Shown one piece after another: positions 44,899 through 57,600 of a stretch of 64,000 nucleotides of DNA. The stretch comes from Limonium bicolor (lineage: Eukaryota; Streptophyta; Magnoliopsida; Caryophyllales; Plumbaginaceae). How positions within the stretch are numbered: the stretch's first letter is position 1; every line of letters starts with the position of its first letter. The DNA lies in NCBI GenBank assembly GCA_023374045.1, contig CM041782.1, positions 181,804,629 to 181,868,628 on the forward strand, given 5' to 3'. The position numbers and the translations under genes were made by a program. The notes below the pieces were generated by a model. It made no database searches and was not told the origin of the DNA. It worked only from the letters and a program-made list of their open reading frames with translations.

Positions 44899-47800
44899 TG
44901 TAACACCCCTACCATTAATACAATACTTACCGTCCAATCTCCTTACATACCAGATTCACGCAGCGGATATATTCTTACATACATTGGGTGATACAATGCC
45001 GTTAGTCACCCACGTGACTAACAAGGCCACTACTTCTACTTACAGCATCGGTCTGATGGACCGGAATATCCGAGTACTACACACTTATCATACCTACTCC
45101 AATTACCGAATCAAATACTACAACATCCCATTCATTACAATACCTCAAGTTCAATACCATACAACCTACATACCGAGTCTACTAGGTTCCAAGTACAATT
45201 ACAACACTTCCTTCAATTTCGTACATACTCCTCATGAGTTTATACACTACCCATTCCTCACAAACTACTTATTTACTAAATGCAAGGGTGTGCCACTTGG
45301 CACACCTCTACGTTCTACTTCTAGTTATCCATGTGTAGCCACCGGTCTCTTTCCTTGACCACATCGGCTTCAGTACCTGCACACTAAAAAATGTCCCCCG
45401 AAGGGGTCAGCTTTCGCCGAGCATGATAACCGCATACCCCGCGTACTAGTGAGGGTACGCCGACCACTTGGTCGTATACATGCGGTTCATTTTCATACAA
45501 CATACATGCATACATGCTCATATACACGATACAACAATGAACCTACGCAGGCATACATACATACATTTCATTACATACAAGGAATACATATACCATCAAA
45601 TACTTACTACCTTGTTCTCAAGTACACATACGCAGTACATACACAATATACAATCTGTTAGCTTCATTGGTCCACCCGGGTTAATCGGGTGGAGATTACT
45701 CTTTACTCGTTACTTCATACATACATACATACTCATACTCATACTCGTACTCATACTCATACATACTGTTTACTTTCTCTTACTCATGTTAAGTCGTCGG
45801 GACCTCCGGCCCGGGGAACTACTCCCACCACCGGGATTTACTTGGTTCACTAATCCAGGATGCTACCCATTTAAGGGATTTGGGCCGGACCAGTTTAAGA
45901 ACCAGGAATCGGATCCAACCTCTTGTCCGCATCCTCACGCGTGGCCGAAGCTATATCGGACTTGTACTCATTCCAATTTACTCACTTAAGTTAGGAGTTA
46001 GCTAGTTAGGAATTAGCACAAGTCAACATTCAAGCCACATTACAAATACAATGCCATATATACACATACGAAATACGATACTTACGCAAGTACATACAAG
46101 ATACGATACACTTTATCTTCATCCATGTTTTCATGAATTATACAAACTAGTGTTCAAGACAATAAATATCAAGAACAACATAATCAAGCACAAGTAAGTG
46201 CAATATAGTCCGATTCATGCATTTATCTTATTTAGGTGATCAAATAAGCACACAAATCGGGGTAACCAGATTAGGATACAGGGCATGAAGAAATCATACC
46301 TTTCACCGTTGTACTTGTATCCCAACGTTCCTCCGGTGTTCACAAATCAAATCCTATGATTTACATACAATCGAATAATTAATCTAACTATCATTAATTT
46401 AATTCGATTATCCTTACGTGTCCTAACTCATACTTACTAAGTCTTTACATTCCTATACTTACATTTTATTTACTTACTTTTCATTGTTTAACAATGGTAT
46501 ACTTACATATATATGCACATAGGTATATGTGGGTATACATATACACATATATATACTAATCATAATCTTTTAGTTTTTTTTTTTTTTTTTTTTTTTTTTG
46601 TAAGTTTTGACCCGACCGACCCACCCTGGGTCGGACCCATGGGTCGGTCGGCTGCAGAGACTCCGAGTACAGAAAATTCCGACCCGACCGACCCAACCAG
46701 GGTCGGTCCTTGGGTCGGTCCGTTACAGAAACATTTCCCGTCTAAAATTTCTACTCGACCGACCCAGTCAGGGTCGGTCCCCTGGGTCGGTCGGATGCAG
46801 AAGTTTCCGAGATTACAATTTTTCGGGTCGACCGACCCTGCTAGGGTCGGTCCTAGGGTCGGTCCAGCCCAGTACTTATTTTAATTGCTCATTTTGAACT
46901 TCAAACTCTACTCAATCTACACCCAATCTTTTCCTACTCATTTCCACATGTTTCCTACATGTTTAAACAACATTTAAATCCTCTAATTCACCTTAGTTCA
47001 TCCATCAAATTTATTGCTAAATCCATCAACCAATTTACACAATTTCCTCACTTCCTTTCAACACTTATACCAGTTTTTCATTCTCTAACGCTACAGATTT
47101 TTCTACAACTCCTACCATTCAATATTTCCTCCACCAATGTTACTCTAGCATCCCAAGTACCTCCTCTTACCATGCCAATTCATTTCCAAGCAACTACAAT
47201 ATCTATACCCAAGTCCGACACTCTTTTGACCAATTCTTGCACACCAATTCCTCCTACTTCTCCAATGCATTCTTATACCCCTTTCCTACCGATTTTACAC
47301 TTCTTGTTTCTAATACTACAACTACCTCTTCATCACTACTGAACATATCTACTCAATCCAATATACACCTTGGTTCTCCCATTCACCAAGTCATTCCTAA
47401 ATACACAATTCCTACTAAAATTTCGCCATAACTCACCTACAATTCTCACTTATCCACACACACATTTTCTCACCAAGTTCATGCCTATTCTAGCCACACC
47501 CTTACAAGGGTCCTACCAGAATCAATACATTATACATTCACCAATACTTCTTCAAATACCAATACTAATACTCATACACAATAATTTGGCTCCAAGGCCT
47601 ACATTTCACATACTAATTTCACAAATACTCAAACTTCCTCACATGCTTAAACTTTCAATTCTACAATACCAATACAATAGTTTAGGTTCTTTTATTTGCT
47701 TACCCATTCCCATACACTAATGCATTAAATTTTAGCATTAAGGAAGAGCTCTTACCTTGAGCTTATATTCCTTCTTCCTTTCTCGTTTTTCCTCCTTCTT

Positions 47801-49080
47801 CCTTTCTTGTCTCAAAATCGGCTATATGGGGGAATGGAGTTGCCAAACTCCATTCCCATCACCCAATACACACAGAACAAATGCAATTAAACTACTAACC
47901 CTTAATTTTAATGCTAGTTCATTGAAATGCTTAGAGCAAGATTTCTAGGGTTTACCTTTGGAGAGTTTTAGAAGGGGTTTTAGCCCTTGGTTCAAGAAGG
48001 TGAGTTCACCACCATTGCAAGGTTGATATTATGCTCAAAGAGAGAGAGAAAACAAGGCATTACAAAGAGGTAAAAATCGGTTATGAAGCAAGGTAGGGAA
48101 AACATGAGTTTTTCATGTAGATTTTTACCTTGTTGCAAAGAGGAGACTCCAAGCTCCATAATGGTGTGCCTTTCTCTTCAAATGGAGAAAACCCACGAAA
48201 ATGAAACTCATCCTTTTCGAATTTTGAAAAGAGAGAATGATAGAGGAGGATGAGGGGATTACAAATATGTAATTATTTTTGTGATTGGAGCTCAAATGGA
48301 GGTAGAGCATGGGAGAGAAGATGAAGTGCCATTGTTGTTGTTGTTGGAGCTCCAAATCGCAGCAAGAAGGGAGGAGGAAGGGAGAGAGTACGGTGGGGGA
48401 AAGGAAGGAAAGAGAGGGGAGAGTGAAATGAGTGAGTGAGGTGAGAGAAAAGGAATAAAGTAACCTTTTACTTTATTACTTTTTGCTTTTGCTCTCTTAT
48501 TTGATTAGCTAGTTACATGTGTGTGAGGGAGTTATTTGACTGATAAAAACCGGCCCCCTACAGTTATACTAGTTGGAGCGTTTTCGTCTTTTACCGAAAT
48601 CGCTCGTTATTTTACCCGGTTTAGGTACTATTCACTAACCGGGCCTATTTTCCGGAATTTCCTCGTTTAATTATTTTTATTAGTTATCAAGCTTCCATAA
48701 ATGCTTAATAATTATTATTTAATGATTTATAATTTTTACGGGTCCGTTTGACCACTTAAAGTCACGTTTTCGGGTTTTCTCGAAAAACGTGCTCTAAAGC
48801 TCTATTAGCGTTTTAGTTCATTACTTGGATTCGTTTTCTTCGGGAGTTGTTCCCATATATTATTTAGACTTATTTAAGCCTTTAGAATCCTTATAATACG
48901 CTAACCGAGGCCTCATACCTCCTATGGTTATTTAACGCTTATTTAGCGTTTTTCACTTTTTAAGCGTTTCTTTATTTCTTTTGGATTTATTTTTCCTTAC
49001 CAATATTAATTGGGTACCATTAGGCCCTTAAATACGTATTAGATAAATTTTAATCCCTATATTAAGGTCGGGGTATTTCA
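44899..49080 (-). repeat. E3 3' LTR, 4.2 kb
   Basis: In element sense from 49080 (TGAAATACCCCGACC) to 44899 (GGGGTGTTACA). Carries a donor-like AAG/GTAAGA at about 47758-47750, the palindrome array, a 26-T run at 46574-46599, a CATA/CTCATA microsatellite at about 45715-45770 and the hairpin/acceptor block at 45377-45409 (CTGACCCC, CGGGGG, TTTTTTAGTGTGCAG in sense). The repeats of 100-170 codons seen as ORFs in it are shadows of simple repeats. Confidence 0.92.
46609..46864. repeat. Palindrome array in E3 3' LTR: four units, core GGGTCGGTCGG
   Basis: Units at 46609-46651, 46681-46721, 46756-46793 and 46825-46864, period about 72 bp. Each reads CCGACCGACCC...GGGTCGG(T)CC...GGGTCGGTCGG. Spacers of about 30 bp share GCAGAGACTCCGAG/ACAGAAACATTTCCCG themes. 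The array directly follows the poly-T run. Confidence 0.92.
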
Positions 49081-52000
49081 ATCTACCCCCCTTAAGAACT
49101 TTGTCCTCAAAGTTGTTTGCGGTTATGGGATTTCTATACTTACTCATTTATACTTGCCTAATACCGAAGCCATACATTCCTCCTCCTTACAATTCCCAAA
49201 TTCATTACTCAATGTTTCTCCTTTCCATACCATACCAGTCTACAATAATTACTCCAATCCATATTACTATCAACCGTCCGGTTCCTCATTACAAACTTTA
49301 TACATACATACAGTGCAAAGCTATCCCCAAAGCAATGCAATACACATCACAATCCCGTAGGCACTCAGGTCCTCTAGACACGGGACTCCTCCATGTCCCG
49401 CTGCCCTTGAAATAATACAACATACTACCTTACTATCTTCTTCGGTACACACTTCTAGCAGATCCTCATTTTCCATACTAAAGAAATTCTTTCACCACTA
49501 CCAATTAAATTTTTTCCTAAAACATACAACTCCAAATTCCAATTTGTATTCATTACTTCTATCCTATGTGTGATTCTTGTGACCACTTAAGGGGAGTTTC
49601 AAGAATCATTCGACCCTGATGTGATCAGCATCAGTGTTGAACTATCTTTCCACCCCAATTTGTGTTCGGTTTCCCTTGATCTGATCAGGATCAAGTTCGA
49701 CTTCCCACATCAGTTTCAAACAAGCAAATAGTTCAATCATTTTCATGTTTTATCTCTTTTACTCTTCCTAGTCATTCATACATCTCCAAGGGATGGAATC
49801 AGTCCATCAATCATCCTCACTCTATTTCTCAAATGCTTTACTCCATGGTTCAATCCTAATGCTCATTTCCTCACCCTTCACTACTTCCATCCATTACTCA
49901 CCATCATATCCTATATTCTAACTAAGGAGTACTTTTATAAGGTTTAATTGACTACAATTGTTTCAAATATTTTACTTACGATTCCACTACTCATAAACTT
50001 CATTCATTTCGTACTACTTCCTCAAAGGTTACAATACTTGTGGAGCTCCGTCCACTACTCATTACTTTTCTTTTACTGATACTCTTACGCTGGTGTTACA
50101 AGATAGGTACATTCCTCATATGGTATTTGCATGTTTAATGCCTAGTTACCATAATTACAATATGAATGAGTACTTATGTTTGTTTAACATAGTACCAATC
50201 ATCAATTTGATTCTCATTTGTGCTATGCACATTACGGTTTATGTGTTTTATTCACAAAACTTATATTAAGCGGTTTTCGCTCTACCCCCCCTTAAAAGGG
50301 ATTACGCCCACGTAATCTCTCATATGTTAATATTAAACATTGGTTATTTAATTCGGGCAATCTGAAGCGTTTAGCTTCACTACGGTATACTATATAATAT
50401 GCTCTGGTCAAAGGGTCTTAACCATACTGATGGTTTAGTCTTTGCACCAAGAATTCCTATATGAGTTTATTTGGCCCATAATTACTTCGGTTCTAGCCTA
50501 TTACACTTTAAGGCATTAATAGCCAATCTCGCATACTTACTGGGTGTATTACATTCGTTAGCTAGGGCCCACTAGCTTCTGCTGCACGACCCTGATAACC
50601 TTAATGCTTAATTCGCTCTTTGGTTATTCCAAATGTGCTACTTATGGCCCTTTTATTCCTTCGTTTTGGGAATAAGGCGTACTAATAGTATGGTATTCTT
50701 TTACCGCTGTTTGAACTCCATGAGTTTAAGCTTTATAACCAGCTCTCTGGCAATCTATTATACATACTATCCGTGCTCTCACGATTATTCGCTAAGTTCT
50801 TCCAACTTATTGTTGGCGAGGCTAAGCCACTATTTAGTTATAATGCTTCCTCTGTTGTCAATAGCTTCTGAATTATACCAGTTCTTCTGGTTCAGTACAA
50901 GTGTCCTTTACTTGTATGACCTTGCATTGATATGCGTCGGTCCTAGTGACTTTCTTAAGTCTCCTTTCACCTTTTATTCCATTGGAATTCACGTCTGTGA
51001 TTTGTTAGTGTGTTTCGCACTCTTCGTGCTTCTTTGGCCTTAGGCCGCACGGTTTGTTGCTAAGCTTGCTTAACTGGCTTATGCCGTGTTTGTGGTGAAA
51101 GGAAGGATTTACTACGGTTTACATTCTCCATATCCCTAACCATCTCATTAGATCATTAGCTGAACAAGTGCAATGCCAAAACACTCAGTCATACAGAGTG
51201 CAGAGGCGTAAACGCTTGACAGTAAGTCACTTATGTGATAGAAAAGAATATTTCGCCTGTCTTCCATACTTATACTCCGTGTCGTTATCTAACTACTTCC
51301 CCATAGCGGTCGCTTGTTGCGCACCGTATTCTTACTCATTATACAACATTGTTTTTACTGTTTCCGTTACTGTGATAGTTTCTCTTTACTCATTGCCATT
51401 GTCATTGGCACCATTCCCTTATGGTATGAATACCCTGGGGTTTCCCATGTGTAGGTTAGCTTACCTCTCATTATTTGCTCATTTACGATACCATTTTACC
51501 AAGTGTCTTGGTTGACAAAGGGTGAAGTAATTTATCGGGTTACAAGCTCTCTTGAGCGTTGATCCTTCATGGTGTGCAATGTGCACTCACATTGATTGTT
51601 TTGACAATGACTGTCCTCTCTAAGCTGAGCATTGGTTACAGGCTCTAGCTGTGTAGTTTTATTCTTGTATGTACGTCACCGGGACATCCCAAGAATTTCC
51701 AGGGTCTTCTGGTCCCGTTCTCCAATTGGAGGGTATTTTATCACTGGCAAATGAAGGTTTTTGTTGAGGGGTATGCTTCCGCTCATAAGTCTCGTGACGA
51801 GGTTTACCATGTTGGTGTTTATACAGTGGTTCACACATGCTTAGGTGCATGTGAAGTATACTTGCTCCTGTAAGTCGTGATAGTTTGGATATCTCATTTC
51901 CTTATTCCATTGCCCCTTGGCAATATCTATTGCGTAGGCTTTATTGTTTTAGTAGATGGAAGCCTTTACTAAGGGTTCACATCACCACTGCATTGGTGGT

Positions 52001-54605
52001 CTTCAGTTAACGAGGGTACCTTCCCTTGGGTTTCTCGTAGTGTCCAAATGTGGTCTAGGCCAATGTTGGCATTATCCTGATTCTTATGCCTCTGTGTTAT
52101 TAGCTACAGTAGGCATGAAGGGTAATTAAAAGCTTGTCAACTGTATACTAGGCTGGTGCTCTAGTGACAGTGACTCTGAGATGGCCATTACTCCAAGCCA
52201 CTCAGGATGTTAGGTTTGAACTGATGGTCCAGTTGTTGATTTCTTGTCGTATGAGGTAATATCTCTTGCAAGTCTTGCCACCAAATGGTGTGGTTTATGC
52301 AACCATCGAGGTTTACCTAACATGGTTGGTTGATGGCTCTTAAGCCGTGTTGCTGCGAGCTATGCTCGTTGCAAGCTGCTTATTTCTGTTTTCACTCCTT
52401 GTGTACCCCATTGGTTGGAGGTATTACTGGGCCCCATGGTAAGTCGTGCCATCACGCTTCCGTTCATAGGAGGCCCTTTCTAGCATTCTGATGTTAATCA
52501 GTGCCTTTTGGGTAATTTAGGGTATTTCCTATTAAATGAAATCCCTTTTGTGTCCTAACCGAATGCTCATTCTAGCTTTTGTGCCTTTATCATGATGCTT
52601 TGTTCATCTGTTGCTAACTCGGACACCCTTCAAGGATTGCTCCTAGGTGTTGTTGTGTCATGCCGTTTCCCCGGCTAATATTGTGAGGTGTTATTACTAT
52701 ACCGCCCTGTGGTATTGTATTTGAGTATCCCTTTTTGGGTTATAACGTCTCCCGTTCTTGGGTAGACTGTTTATACTTGTTCCTAGCGTTTGAGACTAGG
52801 TTTATTATTCCCTTCAATGATGGATTTTACTTTATGGTAATCTTGTAATTGCTCTTGGGAATCCTGTCCCGTTTGTTGAGCATTGTGGCGTTCACGTTAG
52901 GCAATTGCCTTACTGTGTTCAGGCTGGGTATCCCTTCCAGCTGTCATGGGTTGGTTTGACATCTTGAGACATATTCAATGTCTATTCTTACTAGTCTGCG
53001 CTCCTCGCGCTTCCTAATTCTTATTCCTTATCTTCAGATGGATTCCCTGAGTTCCTTTGTACTTAATCGTCTGAGGTGTCCAGTTGTCCTGGTTAAAATT
53101 TACTTATGGTCCGTAGAACGGAGTTGACTACTTCCCGTGCGTCGTACGCTACATGTATACATACGTGGGGTACCATACTGGTACGTTACCACTTACCCGA
53201 CTACGTGTCAGGCCCGCAAGCTCCTTCAGAGTGCGGTTGTCCCACATCCCATAATTGGGTATACTTGTAGTGTTCGTCACACGCCTAGGTGAAGTATTCT
53301 GTTGTCAACTCCTCTTGTATCAATCTATGATACTCACCGAAATTTTGTTGGTTTGGTTTAAAATCCAAGGTTTTAAAGAAAGTTATGGTTTGAAAGATGG
53401 GTTTGGTTTTGAAACAATGGTTCGGTGCTAAAAGAAATGTCTCATGGCATAGCCATGCTTGAGGTCTTGACCAAGTCTAGCGTCCCGCTGACTGGTATGT
53501 ACTGAGTACCGTGGTCGGGTCGTTAAGCCTTCCCAAGGTTTGATTCCTCTAGCTTCCAGTATTTGTGATCCTATAGTTGTTTCATTGCTGTCACGGTACA
53601 TCACTATGTACCTGTGGTATGTTAAAAGTCCTCCTGAATGCTCCCGTTATTACTGCACTTGCCGTGGCAAGTGCGTGGTACTGGTGGTTTTTGGGTAAGC
53701 CGATACCGGTCACGGTATGGTTTTCACTGGTTCTCGATAGTCTTGTTGACTCTTCCTTTGATCTTGTTGATCATTTACTTGGGTTAATTACTCTTCTGAG
53801 TAACTTCTTAGTAAGTTTGACATGGCTGTCATTGATCAGGGTAATTCTCCAATCCTTGGAGGTTCCCCTTTGATTTGGTTGTGTTCTTCCTTGTTGCTCG
53901 TTCCCACACGTTTGTGGTTCCTGAGGAGTTGTTCTAGGCACTACGGTTGTAGTTGCATCAGCTTATAGCTTGTGAATGTTCTTGTAGCTGTCTGAGCTAT
54001 GTTGGCCAGGTATTGTAACCTCATTGGCGTTGTAGTTGGGAGTTAATTGTTCCCGATTATGTTCTTAGCCAGCTAGCATGCCGTTGGTGGTGCTGCTGTG
54101 ACTATTACTGTTGTCCCGCAGACTTGTGTCTCGGGTTATTATTACTCCTTTTTCCATTTCGTTGTACCGTCAGTGCTTCTTTCCTGCTGCTGGTGACTAG
54201 CCAGGTCTCGCGACTGCTAAGCACGTCGCCCCATGCTGTTGTAAGTTGCAGCCTCCTCGCGGTTGGAGTGCTCATTCAACCGCTGTTGAGTGCGGGTATT
54301 GTTGTTCGACCGGGATCCATCTCCGGGACTTCCAATCTTGGAATTTGCTATATGTCGGTTCTTGTTTACTGTGTGATTGCTTCACAACTGCCAGATCGGG
54401 TTTCCCGAGTATGAGAGGACTTTCCTTCTCTCTGGCGTCCTTTCCCAAGTTATACAGTGGGGTTTGCGGCGGGCGGGACTGGTATTGTAGGTATCCGGTA
54501 CTCGCCGGTAGTTCCTAACTAGCATATCTCTAATGCTAACACTCAGCCCTTAGCCCTAAGCTTCTACTTCCTAACTCGGTATTCCTAAACTCGGCATTTC
54601 CAGTC
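49081..54605 (-). other. E3 internal domain, long and non-coding
   Basis: It starts, in element sense, after the primer hairpin and ends at the polypurine tract AAGGGGGGTAGAT (49093-49081). The longest ORFs (136 codons at 50633, 115 at 51168) are on the antisense strand and hydrophobic because of T-rich composition; none has a retroelement motif. Blocks shared with E1 in the same order: the 220 bases after the primer site, the relic at 50271-50315, and palindromes at 49675-49695 and 49616-49634. Confidence 0.65.
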
Positions 54606-54633
54606 ATCAGAGCGATACTTCGCTCTGATACCA
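54606..54633 (-). promoter_or_regulatory. E3 primer binding site (initiator-Met tRNA) in a hairpin
   Basis: On the minus strand TGGTATCAGAGC at 54633-54622, five bases from the LTR. The 10-bp stem ATCAGAGCGA/TCGCTCTGAT (54606-54615 and 54620-54629) is the same as in E1. Confidence 0.9.
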
Positions 54634-54638
54634 CTTTT

Positions 54639-57600
54639 TGTAACACCCCTACCATTAATACAATACTTACCGTCCAATCTCCTTACATACCAGATTCACG
54701 CAGCGGATATTCTTACATACATTGGTGATACAATGCCGTTAGTCACCCACGTGACTAACAAGGCCTCTACTTCTACTTACAGCATCGGTCTGATGGACCG
54801 GAATATCCGAGTACTACACACTTATCATACCTACTCCAATTACCGAATCAAATACTACAACATCCCATTCATTACAATACCTCAAGTTCAATACCATACA
54901 ACCTACATACCGAGTCTACTAGGTTCCAAGTACAATTACAACACTTCCTTCAATTTCGTACATACTCCTCATGAGTTTATACACTACCCATTCCTCACAA
55001 ACTACTTATTTACTAAATGCAAGGGTGTGCCACTTGGCACACCTCTACGTTCTACTTCTAGTTATCCATGTGTAGCCACCGGTCTCTTTCCTTGACCACA
55101 TCGGCTTCAGTACCTGCACACTAAAAAATGTCCCCCGAAGGGGTCAGCTTTCGCCGAGCATGATAACCGCATACCCCGCGTACTAGTGAGGGTACGCCGA
55201 CCACTTGGTCGTATACATGCGGTTCATTTTCATACAACATACATGCATACATGCTCATATACACGATACAACAATGAACCTACGCAGGCATACATACATA
55301 CATTTCATTACATACAAGGAATACATATACCATCAAATACTTACTTACCTTGTTCTCAAGTACACATACGCAGTACATACACAATATACAATTTCTGTTA
55401 GCTTCATTGGTCCACCCGGGTTAATCGGGTGGAGATTACTCTTGTACTCGTTACTCCATACATACGCATACATACTCATACTCATACTCGTACTCATACT
55501 CATACATACTTGTTTACTTTCTCTTACTCATGTTAAGTCGTCGGGACCTCCGGCCCGGGGAACTACTCGGTCCTACCACCGGGATTTACTTGGTTCACTA
55601 ATCCAGGATGCTACCCATTTAAGGGATTTGGGCCATGGACCAGCTTAAGAACCAGGAATCGGATCCAACCTCTTGTGTCCCTCATCCTCACGCGTGGCCG
55701 AAGCTATATCGGACTTGTACTCATTCCAATTTACTCACTTAAGTTAGGAGTTAGCTAGTTAGGAATTAGCACAAGTCAACATTCAAGCCACATTTACAAA
55801 TACAAGGCCCATATGTACATCTATACGAAATACAATACTATACGCAAGTACACTACAAGATACAGATACACTTTATCTTCATCCATGTTTTTCATGAATT
55901 ATACAAACTAGTGTTCAAGACAATAAATATCAAGAACACATAAATCAAGCACAAGTAAGTGCAATATAGTCCGATTCATGCATTTATCTTATTTAGGTGA
56001 TCAAATAAGCACACAAATCGGGGTAACCAGATTAGGATACAGGGCATGAAGAAATCATACCTTTCACCGTTGTACTTGTATCCCAACGTTCCTCCGGTGT
56101 TCACAAATCAAATCCTATGATTTACATACAATCGAATAATTAATCTAACTATCATTAATTTAATTCGATTATCCTTACGTGTCCTAACTCATACTTACTA
56201 AGTCTTTACATTCCTATACTTACATTTTATTTACTTACTTTTCATTATTTAACAATGGTATACTTACATATATATGCACATAGGTATATGTGGGTATACA
56301 TATACACATATATACTAATCATAATCTTTTAGTTTTTTTTTTTTTTTTTTTTTTTTTTTGTAAGTTTTGACCCGACCGACCCACCCTGGGTCGGACCCAT
56401 GGGTCGGTCGGCTGCAGAGACTCCGAGTACAGAAAATTCCGACCCGACCGACCCAACCAGGGTCGGTCCTTGGGTCGGTCCGTTACAGAAACATTTCCCG
56501 TCTAAAATTTCTACTCGACCGACCCAGTCAGGGTCGGTCCCCCTGGGTCGGTCGGATGCAGAAGTTTCCGAGATTACAATTTTTCGGGTCGACCGACCCT
56601 GCTAGGGTCGGTCCTAGGGTCGGTCCAGCCCAGTACTTATTTTAATTGCTCATTTTGAACAAACTCTACTCAATCCACACCCAATCTTTTCCTACTCATT
56701 TCCACATGTTTCCTACATGTTTAACAACATTTAAATCCTCTAATTCACCTTAGTTCATCCATCAAATTTATTGCTAAATCCATCAACCAATTTACACAAT
56801 TTCCTCACTTCCTTTCAACACTTATACCAGTTTTCATTCTCTAACGCTACAGATTTTTCTACAACTCCTACCATTCAATATTTCCTCCACCAATGTTATT
56901 AGCATCCCAAGTACCTCCTCTTACCATGCCAATTCATTTCCAAGCAACTACAATATCTATACCAAGTCCGACACTTGACCAATTCTTGCACACCAATTCC
57001 TCCTACTTCTCCAATGCATTCTTATACCCCTTTCTACCGATTTTACATTCTTGTTTCTAATACTACAACTACCTCTTCATCACTACTGAACATATCTACT
57101 CAATCCAATATACACCTTGGTTCTCCCATTCACCAAGTCATTCCTAAATACACAATTCCTACTAAAATTTCGCCATAACTCACCTACAATTCTCACTTAT
57201 CCACACACACATTTTCTCACCAAGTTCATGCCTATTCTAGCCACAACCCTTACAAGGGTCCTACCAGAATCAATACATTATACATTCACCAATACTTCTT
57301 CAAATACCAATACTAAGACTCATACACAATAATTTGGCTCCAAGGCCTACATTTCACATACTAATTTCACAAATACTCAAACTTCCTCTCAGTGCTTAAA
57401 CTTTCAATTCTACAATACCAATACAATAGTTTAGGTTCTTTTATTTGCTTCCATTCCCATGACACTAATGCATTAAATTTTAGCATAAGGAAGAGCTCTT
57501 ACCTTGAGCTTATATCCTCTTCTTCCTTTCTCGTTTTTCCTCTCTTCTTCCTTTCTTGTCTCAAATCGGCTATATGGGGGAATGGAGTGCCAAACTCACA

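Noticed and set aside
44984..45989. ORFs of 124 and 173 codons repeated at 54733-55648
   Set aside because: They are repeated because they lie in the two LTRs of E3; the codons follow CATA/CTCATA simple repeats and no domain is recognisable.
46609..46864. CRISPR-like look of regularly spaced palindromic repeats
   Set aside because: The setting is plant LTR retrotransposons, the spacers are related to each other rather than unique, there are only four units and no cas genes.
46513..46897. ORFs of 96-123 codons with repeated RPTxPGSxPWVGR-like peptide, also at 56367-56645
   Set aside because: They are translations of the 72-bp palindrome array and its spacers, open in several frames at once, with no start context or known domain.
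50633..51515. Hydrophobic ORFs of 136 and 115 codons in the E3 interior, resembling membrane proteins
   Set aside because: They lie antisense to the element in T-rich sequence, overlap no conserved frame in E1, and show no family motif.
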